From: Hymenoscyphus infarciens
Lineage: Eukaryota; Ascomycota; Leotiomycetes; Helotiales; Helotiaceae
Assembly: GCA_001414345.1 (NCBI GenBank)
Contig: LLCB01000134.1
Span: forward strand, 1 to 64,000
DNA: 64,000 nucleotides
Direction of reading: 5' to 3'
Positions within the stretch are counted from its first letter, which is position 1, and each line of letters begins with the position of its first letter. Positions 34,141 through 43,096 of this stretch are shown in pieces. The position numbers were made by a program, and so were the translations under genes. The notes under the pieces were generated by a model. It was not told where the DNA came from and made no database searches. It saw only the letters and a list, made by a program, of their open reading frames with translations.

Positions 34141-34529
34141 TATAATAGCATAATATATATATAACTATAGAAGAGATATATAAGAGTACGTTTAGTAGAA
34201 TAAAGTATATAAATACTAGGTTCTAGTATAGAAGAAAAGACTAAACTAGTCTTCTTCTCTTCTAAGTAAGAGTATCTATATCTAGAAGATTAGAAAATAT
34301 AAAAGTTTAATAAGAATAATAACTAAGACTTTTCTAATATAGATAATTCTAAAATAATAATAGCTAAAAGCTAAATATATAATATTTAAATCTTAATATC
34401 TTTTATATATAAATATTAGATATTAATACCTTTGTTATATAAGTATTAGTAATATATACACTTAGTATATAAGTATTAGTATTTTCACGAATATTAGTAT
34501 ATTAGTAATTTAAGATAGTTAGCTATTAT
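34141..34529 (-). repeat. Solo LTR of the Gypsy family, short form (389 bp)
   Basis: It starts TATAATAG and ends CTATTATA, aligning with 17101-17577 along its whole length but with internal deletions. It has exactly the same length as the solo LTR at 36909-37297, which supports both boundaries. Strand is given by analogy with the complete element. No target duplication is visible. Confidence 0.65.
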
Positions 34530-34778
34530 AACTTCTATTCTAATATATCACTTCTTCTAGCTACTCTAATTCTATTCTAAAATTTATTCTATTTATTCTT
34601 TTCTATCTAAGGTTTTAGAGTAGCCTTTTCTAGCTTATAAGAGAGACTAGATAGAGTATATACTAGTTTTAAATATATTATTTATAGTATTATTAGTAGA
34701 GTTAGTAAAAGTAGTATAATCTAAGAAAAGTATATAATAATAGTACTTTTTACTTTTTACTTATTTTAGAGTCTATTT

Positions 34779-35124
34779 TATAATAGTACGAAATATATAC
34801 TACTATAGAAGAGGTATATAGAAGTACGTTTAGTAGAATAATATAAGTAAATACTAGGCTCTAATATAGAAGAAATAACTAAACTAAGTCTTTTCTAACT
34901 AGAAGAGTAGATAGCTATATATAAGAGATCTAAAACTAAATAATATATATTAGCTATTATAAAAGCCTAAATCTTACGAAGTCTATCTGAAAGTCTATAT
35001 AGACGTACGTAATCTTTCTATATTAAATAATATAAAATAATATAGCTAAAAGCTAAAGATATAATAGCTAAATCTTATATATAGAGCTAGTAACCCCGGC
35101 TATTTAAAATAGTAGACTGTTATA
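34779..35124. repeat. Solo LTR of mixed type (346 bp) with target duplication TATTT
   Basis: It is flanked by TATTT at 34774-34778 and 35125-35129. The first 100 or so bases match the Gypsy LTR (TATAATAGTACGAAAT and following). The second half matches the LTR of the gag-only element (GACGTACGTAATC and the end corresponding to ACGGCATGCCGTCACA, now GTAGACTGTTATA). Confidence 0.75.
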
Positions 35125-35225
35125 TATTTAGCTTATATTAATTAGTTCTTTTTTAGAATATATACTACTTAAAAAATAAATATATATATATATTATAATA
35201 TATACTAATATCTATCTAGTATATA

Positions 35226-35338
35226 TGTGACGTATTTTTGGGTTGAAAACGCTCTGAGGAGCTTGAATTTAGGAGGTGAAAACTCTGCTATATATACAGG
35301 GAAAAGGGGTCACGTAAGACCCCCCTTTTTCCGTAACA
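35226..35338 (-). repeat. TRIM 3' LTR (113 bp)
   Basis: Differs from 36071-36183 at only a few bases. It carries the AAAAGGGG..CCCCTTTT hairpin and, on the minus strand, a TATATA box. Confidence 0.9.
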
Positions 35339-36057
35339 CACCCCTTAGGTCTAGGAAAACGACAGCTTCCTAGGCCTATAAACTCAAACCAGATTACAAA
35401 AGAACCCCTTAACTACATCGCCCCCTATTCCTGCTATAGAGTCCTACGCATTCTTAAGGGTAAAGTCCCACTCCTAGATCCTGTCCAACTTCCTCCCTTA
35501 TACCCCGGCTCTGACTCTACTTTGGTTCTGGCTTCGGTGTCTTTGGTGAAGAGCGGGTGGCGTTCGTAAGAGGTGGTGGCTCGTAGTCAGCGTTATATGT
35601 GTGTGTGCCAGCTTCGTAGAGTACTAGGCTTCCGGATATTCGAAGTATTCGAGCACCCCTTAGGGTGGGCCAGCGCGCCGCTGGGCTTCCGGTTTGAATG
35701 CCTTCCGCGAAGGGCTTTGTGCGAGCTCGTCGAGAGAGTAAGCTGCCGAATTGATGTGCCTACTCGAGTAGGGCTTTCGCTATATTCGAATTCGAGAGCG
35801 TCCCGTGGGAGAGTCCCGTCCACGCTTATTAGGAGAGTCCTTGTTCGCGCTCGTTGAGAAAGTCTCGCATTCGAAGTTAGGAGAGCCCTGCTTCGATCGT
35901 AGGGCTTTCGAGTGCTCGTCGAACGTGAGCATCGAGGGGTTGGTTACGCTGACCCTAACAGCGGAGAGCGTTCCGAATACGTCGCAACGTTAAATGCGTA
36001 AGCAGAAGATAAAGTTATAAGAGTACACTACAAGTTAAAGTACACTATATATACAAA

Positions 36058-36070
36058 CCGAGCTCATAAC
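36058..36070 (-). other. TRIM primer-binding site matching initiator tRNA-Met anticodon region
   Basis: The plus strand reads CCGAGCTCATAAC directly before the LTR; the older copy at 6095-6107 reads CCGGGCTCATAAC. GGGCTCATAAC is the anticodon loop and 5' stem of fungal initiator tRNA-Met as I remember it, the primer end used in half-tRNA priming. Confidence 0.55.
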
Positions 36071-36183
36071 TGTGACGTATTTTTAGGTTGAAAACGCTCT
36101 AAGGAGCTTGAATTTAGGAGGTGAAAACTCTGCTATATATACAGGGAAAAGGGGTCACGTGAGACCCCCCTTTTTCCGTGACA
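36071..36183 (-). repeat. TRIM 5' LTR (113 bp)
   Basis: Partner of 35226-35338. A CACGTG palindrome is at the hairpin centre, and TATATATA downstream on the minus strand fits a promoter. Confidence 0.9.
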
Positions 36184-36908
36184 ATATATTATAGTATATA
36201 CTTTTATTTATACTTTCTTTAAATATATATACTAAGATATATACTATTAAAATTAAATAATATACTCTTTTAATCTCTTAACTTTTAATTTTTATATATA
36301 TTCTTAAAACTCTTATAAGTTAGAGCCTTCTATAATTATATATACTAATTTATATAAATAAGCTAAATAGTAAGTAAGTATATTAATAAAAAATCTATAA
36401 TATAATTTAAAATATATAAGTATCTTTAAGCTATATACTTATATATAAATTATATATATACTAAATAAGCTCTTAATACTTTTTACTTATTTTATACTTT
36501 TATTCTCTTCTATTCTATTCTATTCTCTCTAGTATTACTTCTTATCTAGCTCTCTCTTTTCGTCTTCTTTATCTCTTCTATCTAATTTAGCCTAGCTTAT
36601 AAATGAAATTAGCTTATTCTCTTCTCTTCTAATAGAGAGAGATAGTCTATTCTCTCTAGAGTACTAGGCTAACTAAGACGAGGAAAGCTAAAATACTATA
36701 CTTAGATAAAGAATATATTAGTCTCTTTTTTAAAAGAGAGGCTAGGTATCTATATATAGAAGTTTAGACTATATAAAGTCTATAACTAAAACTAAATAAA
36801 TAATATACGTTAGCTAATATAAAAGTCTAAAACCTACGGACGTCTAAAAGCTCGAATAGTATATAACCTAGATATATAACCTTAGCTATTTAGAACTAGT
36901 ATAGAGAC
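36184..36908. other. AT-rich repeat debris
   Basis: No gene. 36725-36900 resembles the interior of the mixed-type LTR at 34779 (with ACGTTAGCTAATATAAAAG and CTACGGACGTCTAAAAG), so a further LTR fragment lies here. Confidence 0.5.
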
Positions 36909-37297
36909 TATAATATAAAAGATATACGACTATTAAAGAGATATATAGAAGTATATTTAAAAGAATAATATATATAGATACTAGATATTAATATAGAAGA
37001 AAAGACAAAATTAGCCTTCTCTTATACTAAATAAGAGTATCTATATATAAGAGATTAGATACTACTAAGGTTTAATAATAATAATAACCGAGTTCTATCT
37101 AATATAGCTAATACTAAATAATAAGAGCTAAAAAGCTAAATATATAATATCTAAACCTTAATCTCTTCTATATATAAATATTAGATATTAATATCTTTAG
37201 TATTTTTAGTTATATAAGTATTAATAACTCGTAATCTTAGCTTAGAGATATTAGTAGTTTTACGAATACTAGTAATTTAAGATAGCGTGCTATTATA
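36909..37297 (-). repeat. Solo LTR of the Gypsy family, short form (389 bp)
   Basis: Starts TATAATAT and ends CTATTATA. Same length as 34141-34529 and similar along its full length to the 477-bp LTRs. No target duplication seen. Confidence 0.6.
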
Positions 37298-37603
37298 GTA
37301 AGGCTTAGTAACTACTATAATAATTAATAGACTTATAACTATTAACTTTTATTAGCTATTATATATTTAATAACTACTATTAAAGCTATATCTATTATAT
37401 AAGTATAATTTTCAACTTCCTATTATATATACTAATAATTACATTTATATATTATTAAAAGTTTTTTTTAAAAGCTATTTAATAGTTAAAAGAACTAACC
37501 GCAGTGTAGTCGTTAGTTAGAAAGAGGTGTGACGCTAAGGTAAAGTCTAGTCCTACGAATATCCACTTCCCCACCGACCAAAGAGCAAAAAAGGAGCAAA
37601 AAG

Positions 37604-37609
37604 TAAAAA
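37604..37609 (-). terminator. RNA polymerase III terminator of the 5S gene
   Basis: Five T residues on the minus strand directly at the 3' end of the 5S gene, followed by a second T-run at about 37597-37600. Confidence 0.8.
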
Positions 37610-37727
37610 CATACAACAGCAGGTATTCGCTGGTGGTCACCCACCCAACTACTAATCTGCCGATCTGAGGCTTGTGTATGGCAGAGCGGACGGGATGCCC
37701 AATTCTCCTCAGTCTATGGTCGTATGT
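37609..37727 (-). rRNA. 5S ribosomal RNA
   Basis: The minus strand starts ACATACGACCATAG and ends GCTGTTGTATGT, a 119-nt length typical of fungal 5S rRNA, and the two ends pair to form helix I. The internal pol III control region is present: CCCGTCCGCTC, then GCAGATTAGTAGTTGGGTGG and GTGACCACCAGCGAAT. Helix II/III positions differ from the common ascomycete sequence at several bases (GACTGAGGAGAATTGGGC), so it could be a variant or slowly decaying copy. 5S genes are dispersed singly in filamentous ascomycetes, which fits its lone position at the border of a repeat block. A T-run follows. Confidence 0.92.
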
Positions 37728-38207
37728 GCCAGTTTCTTGCCTAAACATACTAGAGTGGTGAGTGTATAGTATGGGGTTTGTAGCAAACCTATTCATTGAG
37801 ACTCGAAAGACCCGTGGAGAAGTGCGTATAAATCCCAACTCTTTTCTTACCGTATACAACTCGCTTTGGTGACTTTCTTTACTAATTCAACCGGCCTGGC
37901 CGACTTTCTAAAATAAGAGTTTTTCAGAAGCATTGGAGGAAGATATACAGGCTTTCTCTAAGTAGTAAGGGTAATTTGATAAGGAATTAAGGTAATTCTA
38001 GGAAGGTTCTGTTATATCTCAGATGTTATTCTTGAAATACAGCTTATCTTTATGACAAGCTTGTTATATTCTACAAAAACTACAAGATACCCGAGCAGAA
38101 CCTTCAGAAAATCAATTGGAATTCTTAAAAACAGTTTTAAGCCTATCTAGTAATAATTTGAAATCAAGCTACTCCTCCTGGGTTACCTGGAAATAGATGA
38201 ATTTTCG

Positions 38208-38294
38208 AAACGTGTGCTATTCGTAGGTTATCTATAAACAGCCTACCATTTCAACAAGCTGTTTGCGGGTCACCTACGAATAGCACGAGTTTCA
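38208..38294. repeat. Long imperfect inverted repeat (36-bp arms, 15-base loop)
   Basis: Arms 38208-38243 and 38259-38294 pair with about seven mismatches around a core GTGCTATTCGTAGGT. A third, direct copy of the core (GCTATTCGTAGGTTA) follows at 38304-38319. It may be a foldback element remnant. 37728-38595 otherwise contains no gene. Confidence 0.75.
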
Positions 38295-38595
38295 AAAACT
38301 CTAGCTATTCGTAGGTTACTTCATATAAATCCCTTCTGTCGCTGGCGCGATTTCGGGGAACTAGTTAAACCTATCAAGTAAGTAGATCTAATACTTAATT
38401 TTTCAGTATCCGCAGGAACTAAACAAACCGAGAAACTTATATGTTCATTCAACACCGTTAAGCTTACGAAACTTGTAGACAAGTCGACTTATATTGAGAA
38501 ATGGGGATTTATTTTGGTCCAAGGCTAGAGGAGATGATTACATTTTGTTTTGCTATTGGTACACGCTATGCCATCCATCAAAAAATTCGTCACAC

Positions 38596-39492
38596 TTATC
38601 TTAAACCGAGCAAGAACTTGCCACCACCTTCCTTTCCTTGCTCGCCACCACCTGGCAAATACGTAACATTAGGATTACCTGCTAGTGTCTGCGCAATCTC
38701 TCTGCTCGCCTCGATCCTTCTGATCATAATTAATCCATCACCAGCCTTTGCCACCGCCTTGCTAATCGTGTCCGCAGACTCGGCCTCTCCCTCTGCTCGG
38801 ATAACGTTGGCCTGTCTCTCTTGCTCTGCTTTCTCGACGATGAAACGAGCTCTCTCGGCATCTTGCTGGGCGATTTGCTTCTGTTCAACTGCTCTGGTGA
38901 ATTCCCTCCCGAAGGTCATGTGTGTGATAGAAACATCCTCGAGAGCGATGTTGAATTCTTGGGCACGCTTGAGGAGGTCGGCGCGGATTCTGTTGCTGAC
39001 TGCTTCTCGTTGGGTAATGAGTTCTGCGGCGTCGAATTGGGCGACAATGGACTTTAGGACTTCGTTTCCGATGGATGGCAAGACACGCTCGTCATAATCT
39101 TGACCAAGGTTCTGATTTGCCATTAGCCTCTAAACTCCAAAAGACAGAGATGATAGTATATAATAACCTACCTGATAGATCTTTGGCAATGCCTGTACGT
39201 CCGGTCGATGTAAAACTCTCAGCGTCAAGCTAACCATCTGCAAATCCTTGCTACCCGTCGTCGTCGAGATATTTCTAGGCTTCGTCCGGACATCGTAGAT
39301 GATACTCTTCTGTAGCCATGGAATCAAAAAGTGTGTGCCCTCGTTCACGACCTTGTCCTTGACTCCGGAAACTCGATCGAAAATAACTGCTCTAGTTCCT
39401 CCTTTGACATCGTAGATGGAAGCTTGCGCGAGACTGCCGGCAACAGTGAGGGGAATCGCCCATTTGTAGATTGACTGAAGAGCGGCCGCCAT
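38596..39492 (-). CDS. PHB1: Prohibitin 1, mitochondrial inner-membrane scaffold subunit
   Basis: Two exons, 39492-39172 and 39111-38596, join in phase 0 to give 278 residues, the normal PHB1 length. The 60-bp intron has a GTAGGT donor, a GGCTAAT branch and a CAG acceptor. The N terminus ([20 protein letters not shown]) is the hydrophobic membrane anchor. The SPFH/prohibitin domain follows, with [22 protein letters not shown] and [18 protein letters not shown] at the splice junction. A long coiled coil ([17 protein letters not shown] and beyond) leads to the C-terminal NVTYLPGG segment. PHB1 alternates with PHB2 in inner-membrane rings that protect m-AAA protease substrates, cristae and respiratory complexes. 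The ATG at 39492 is preferred to the upstream ATG because it gives the conserved anchor. It is transcribed away from QCR8. Confidence 0.95.
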
Positions 39493-39712
39493 GGTGATTA
39501 TGAGAAATGGCGAGTGTGTGATGTGATGCGGATGGGAGAGGGGCGAGATGTGGTGTTGATCGTTGATGCTGTACTGAAGCTCCATTGCCGTAGAACATTT
39601 CCATTTGACGCTAAAAGTGCAGGGGTCTGGAGAGAATGAAGTGACCTTCAACAACCGTCTCGACAACACCAAACCCCATTGAACATCCTCACGATCTCAA
39701 CCGCTAATCACA
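39493..39712. promoter_or_regulatory. Shared divergent promoter of PHB1 and QCR8
   Basis: Only 220 bp separate the two start codons, and both genes encode mitochondrial inner-membrane proteins. The sequence is of ordinary composition. It holds no clear TATA box in either direction and contains CATCACACAC/GTGATGTGATG-type pyrimidine-purine stretches near PHB1. Shared regulation is an inference from the spacing. Confidence 0.6.
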
Positions 39713-40431
39713 ATGAAGCCTTCACAAGTTCTTCGATCCGGTGGTGACGCCCCTCTCGGAAAATATGGAAAGTGAGTGATCCCCGGATGGAGGCGGAAGG
39801 AAAGGGTTTTGCGCCATCACCACATCAGCGACGGGATTGCGCTCTTGTAACCATTGGGACTTGAGCAGAGATGGAGATGGATTTGCAGATGCTAACCGCT
39901 ATTTCTCTAGATACTTCGGATCCTGGGGAAACCTTGGTGAGTGTTGAACGCCTCTGTGCTGCCCTTCCCTCTCCCGATCAAACGACGACGACAACGACGA
40001 CCCTTTGACCGGAAAACCGAAGAAGTAATGGCATTAGGAGGTCGGCCTGGTTTAAGAGCACTGGAAATGGAGGGCATCAATGGCGACTGAAAACGCTGGA
40101 AGAACCAACGACTAACCTACGGAACAACAGGCTCGCAGCCACAGAGAGGTGTTATCACATACGCCCTAAGCTCCAACCGTCAACGCCCTCTCGCCGGTAC
40201 TCTTAACGCTGCCATCTTCAACACATTCCGAAGGTTCTCACACCAAGTTTTCTACTTTGCTCCACCGATGATTATTGGATACTTTGCCATGTCATGGGCA
40301 ATCGAGAGGTGAGTTATCTACAGCTTGGGCTGGTCTTTTCAACCATCGTAGGATAAATGCTGACGGAACATTGAAGAAACGAGTACTTGAACTCCAAAGC
40401 CGGAATCAAGGAATTTGGTGAGGAGGAATAA
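39713..40431 (+). CDS. QCR8: Cytochrome bc1 complex subunit 8 (ubiquinol-cytochrome c reductase)
   Basis: Four exons encode 105 residues: 39713-39771, 39911-39936, 40131-40308 and 40377-40431. All donors are GTGAGT, and acceptors are TAG, CAG and AAG. The second exon is only 26 bp. The protein starts MKPSQVLRSGGDAPLGKYGK, continues YFGSWGNLGSQPQRGVITYALS, and has a single membrane span around FYFAPPMIIGYFAMSWAIERNEYL, all diagnostic of QCR8 (ubiquinone-binding 9.5-kDa protein). QCR8 is a small subunit of respiratory complex III in the inner mitochondrial membrane and binds near cytochrome b. The short, intron-rich structure is usual for this gene in fungi. The last acceptor (TTGAAG) is weaker but the only one that keeps the conserved ERNEYLNSKAGI. 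Confidence 0.95.
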
Positions 40432-40912
40432 GGGAGATCTCCTATCCAGGGAACTCTATTAATCAGTGCTGTGTTGCTCTATAGCCGAGGAGCCTGAGAC
40501 CTGATAGAATTGGTGGATGAGAATGAAGAGGGGATTGGAAGGAAAGAGTGTATAGTAGTAGACTGGTGGACTGCATTGCAATGGATGGGTTTCGACAATC
40601 GTGCAACTATTTTCTTGAACTTTTTTCTATGGTGACTTCTTTTCAACTTTGAAAAATGATGAATGGCTCTTCTGGAGAATTACTCATTACTGGAAATGAT
40701 TAAATTAATTATTTACCAAACACTTAATTGCATCTAAAAATCAGACGCCAAGAAATCAAGCCGATAAAGCTCCCCACCCTCATCGGGCCTAGCGCCCCTC
40801 AAAAATAATTCTCAAGCCTCGAGCAAAAAGGGCAAGTGCGCCCACCACCTCCCAAAAACCACCAACACCCACCACTCAACCACCCCAATTCCGAATTTCC
40901 ACACTCTCCAAT

Positions 40913-41673
40913 ATGGGCAAAGATAAATCCTCCTCCAAGGACTCGTCCAAAAAGGAAAAGAAGGAAAAGAAGGAAAAGCGTAGCGAAAAAGACGGCGTCA
41001 AGAAGTCCAAGAAGGATAAGAAGTCCAAGCTCAATGGTGACAACATCGCAGCTGCCGTCGCAGAGATAGAGAAGGATGAGAGTGATAAGGAAGAGGAGGT
41101 CGTTGTGAAGGATGTTGAGATGGAGGTCGTCGCGGTTGTTAAACCTGTGGGTGCTTTGGTGCCTTTTGCGAATCCACTGGCGGATGAGAAAGTTACGAAG
41201 AAGGTTCTTAAGGGTGTTAAGAAAGGTGAGGTTTTCTCTCTCCTCCTACTCGCCGAGATCTCAAATTTCTGTGGAGTCGCGATTGACGAATGTGTACTAA
41301 TGGTTTTTCTGCAGCCGCAAAAAACAAAACTCTCAAACGAGGTGTCAAGGAAGTCGTAAAAGCTCTCCGAAAATCCCCACAAGGCGCCCCAGCTTCAATT
41401 CCCGGAATCGTCGTCCTCGCCGCTGATATCTCACCTATGGATGTAATCTCTCACATCCCCGTACTATGCGAAGACCACAACGTACCTTACATCTTCGTCA
41501 CCTCGCGCGCCGAGCTCGGAGCCGCTGGAAACACCAAGAGACCGACTAGTGTGGTGATGGTTAGCGAGAAGAGCGGGAAGAAGGAGAAGGTCGAGGGTGA
41601 GGAGGAGTTTGTGGAGGTTTATAAAGATTTGTTGAAGGTTGTTGAGAAGGAGGGACGAAATGTCAGGGTATAA
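40913..41673 (+). CDS. NHP2: H/ACA ribonucleoprotein subunit NHP2 (L7Ae family)
   Basis: Two exons, 40913-41225 and 41315-41673, encode 223 residues. The 89-bp intron has a GTGAGG donor, a GTACTAAT branch and a CAG acceptor. Residues 1-45 are lysine/serine-rich and basic, a likely nucleolar signal, followed by an acidic stretch. The L7Ae/NHP2 domain follows (FANPLADEKVTKKVLKGVKK, then TLKRGVKEVVKALRK, GIVVLAADISPMDVISHIPVLCED and PYIFVTSRAELG). NHP2 binds the K-turn-like part of H/ACA guide RNAs and, with Cbf5, Nop10 and Gar1, makes pseudouridines in rRNA and snRNA. The N-terminal extension is longer than in yeast. It lies 480 bp downstream of QCR8 on the same strand with no sign of coupling. 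Confidence 0.92.
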
Positions 41674-42207
41674 ATGTTTTGACGGGCTGGATTGGTGGAT
41701 GGGAAGTGTTGGGGGGTATAACGGGCTTTTTCTACGATTTATGTAGGGTTGGTCTTCTTCTTTTGTTTTTTACACTTGGGAGGCGGTGTATCATACCAAG
41801 CGGCGAGTCTCTGGCCTTTTCATTTGCACTCAATGGCGTTAAGGGCTGGGTAGGAATGCAAAAAAAGTAAAAGATTTCATGAATTGTTGGATTTGATTTA
41901 CTTTGTCGCTTGAGAAAAGAGGTGCCTTATGATCCTACACTAGTGGTGAAGAGCTCAATGGAAGGTCCTGGATTTCCTCTTGTTTAATTTGTATATATCT
42001 CCCCAACTCGCTCTTCAGTCTTCTCTAATCATACAGCTCCAATTCCGAATCCTTTACTGCCTTTTCAAATGCCTTACTACCTCTTCCCCCATCATGACCC
42101 TTGGCGCTAGCAGCGAAATTGATCTCTCGCCCTGTTGGCGGGCCTTTAGGCTTTCCCCTACCCATTTGTGAAAACTCTTCCTCCGAGCGCTTCTTTAGAA
42201 TTGAGTT
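41674..42207. other. Convergent intergenic region
   Basis: 3' flanks of NHP2 (plus) and the minus-strand gene ending at 42208. T-rich stretches suit polyadenylation. No further gene seen. Confidence 0.5.
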
Positions 42208-43029
42208 CTATGGTTTTTTTAGTACCGTCTCTTGAATTTGTCTGTATAGGGTGGAACTTACTCTTGGTTGGATGTTGTGGGGTGGTGGTTCGTTGGGACC
42301 TTGTCTATCGGTTCTCCATGAGCCCCAGCTTCTTCTCGGGGCACGGGGTGTCATTGCTTGCTCTTGCTCCACCGGTTGTTCTCGTGGGATTAATGCTTGT
42401 TGGGGGCTTTGGGTCGGATGGGGTTGATGCGGATGGGGATAGTGGGAGGGTGGATTCTGAACCTTTGAACGATGTTCGGAGATACGAACATCTCGTGGTT
42501 GGACTTGGCGACTCTGTTGAATATGGTCAGAGTGACGGCGAGAAGTGCTGGGACGAGAATGATGTGTGCTCGGGGCTCGATTTTGGGATGCTTTCTCCGT
42601 TTCTTTCTGTTTTGCTATTTCTCTCTCCCACGCCATTGCTCTTTCGTATTCATCTACTTCTGCTTTTGCTTGTAGGTATTTTCTTTGCCTTTTCTCTCTT
42701 TCTCTCTCTCGTTCGCTATCTCTCGTGGATTGGGCATGAGAGCTATGATTCCCTCCATTATCCCGAGAACTTGACGGCTGAGGGGTTGCTTGACGCAAAG
42801 GGTGGCGAGACGAACTTTCGGGGAGAAGTGATGGTGCAGCCGGAAAGAGACCTGAAGGCTGTTGACGAGGTGTTGGGTTAGAGATAGGTGGTGGAGCTGC
42901 TGAAAAGAGACCTCCTGCAGGCGAAGGTTGAAATACAGGGCCATTTACTTGTTGCTCTCCTGCTCTGCTCGAAGAGCTATCTCTCCGGTGATCTGTTCGC
43001 TTGTTAGCTCTCCCATATGTGAAGTCCAT
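42208..43029 (-). CDS. Unrecognised low-complexity protein (273 aa)
   Basis: A single open frame on the minus strand from the ATG at 43029. The protein is rich in Ser, Pro, Arg and Gln and mostly disordered. The one structured-looking part is a charged helix at residues about 100-145 (SEREREREKRQRKYLQAK through ERAMAWEREIAKQKETEK) that could form a coiled coil. I recognise no domain. It lies 67 bp downstream of another minus-strand gene (43097-44358). A GTAAGA just before that gene's stop could in principle be a donor joining the two, but the candidate acceptor does not restore this frame, so they are kept separate. Confidence 0.6.
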   Translation of the reverse strand: MDFTYGRANKRTDHRRDSSSSRAGEQQVNGPVFQPSPAGGLFSAAPPPISNPTPRQQPSGLFPAAPSLLPESSSRHPLRQATPQPSSSRDNGGNHSSHAQSTRDSEREREREKRQRKYLQAKAEVDEYERAMAWEREIAKQKETEKASQNRAPSTHHSRPSTSRRHSDHIQQSRQVQPRDVRISEHRSKVQNPPSHYPHPHQPHPTQSPQQALIPREQPVEQEQAMTPRAPRRSWGSWRTDRQGPNEPPPHNIQPRVSSTLYRQIQETVLKKP

Positions 43030-43096
43030 AATGAAAATGGAAACAATGGAGGAAATACTGTTCTGAATGTTGGGGCATATTGAAACTGTTTAAAAT

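Larger units (their letters stand above)
35226..36183 (-). mobile_element. Complete miniature LTR retrotransposon (TRIM-like), 958 bp
   Basis: Two 113-bp LTRs (35226-35338 and 36071-36183) begin TGTGACG and end in ACA. The five bases ATATA precede (35221-35225) and follow (36184-36188) the element, so its limits are certain. On the minus strand the 5' LTR is followed at 36070 by GTTATGAGCTCGG, matching the anticodon region of initiator tRNA-Met with one change. Before the 3' LTR is a short purine tract (TAAGGGGTG). The interior has no protease, polymerase or integrase, so movement depended on proteins made elsewhere. A stem of 12 bp (TAGGTCTAGGAA with TTCCTAGGCCTA) at 35346-35378 could fold next to the purine tract. 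It is less RIP-altered than neighbouring elements, implying later arrival or escape. Confidence 0.85.

Noticed and set aside
37479..37859. 126-codon minus-strand open frame
   Set aside because: It covers the 5S rRNA gene, which explains the sequence.
42168..42881. 237-codon plus-strand open frame with hydrophobic runs
   Set aside because: It is the antisense shadow of the Ser/Pro/Arg-rich minus-strand protein at 42208-43029; hydrophobic stretches arise from reading its codons backwards.
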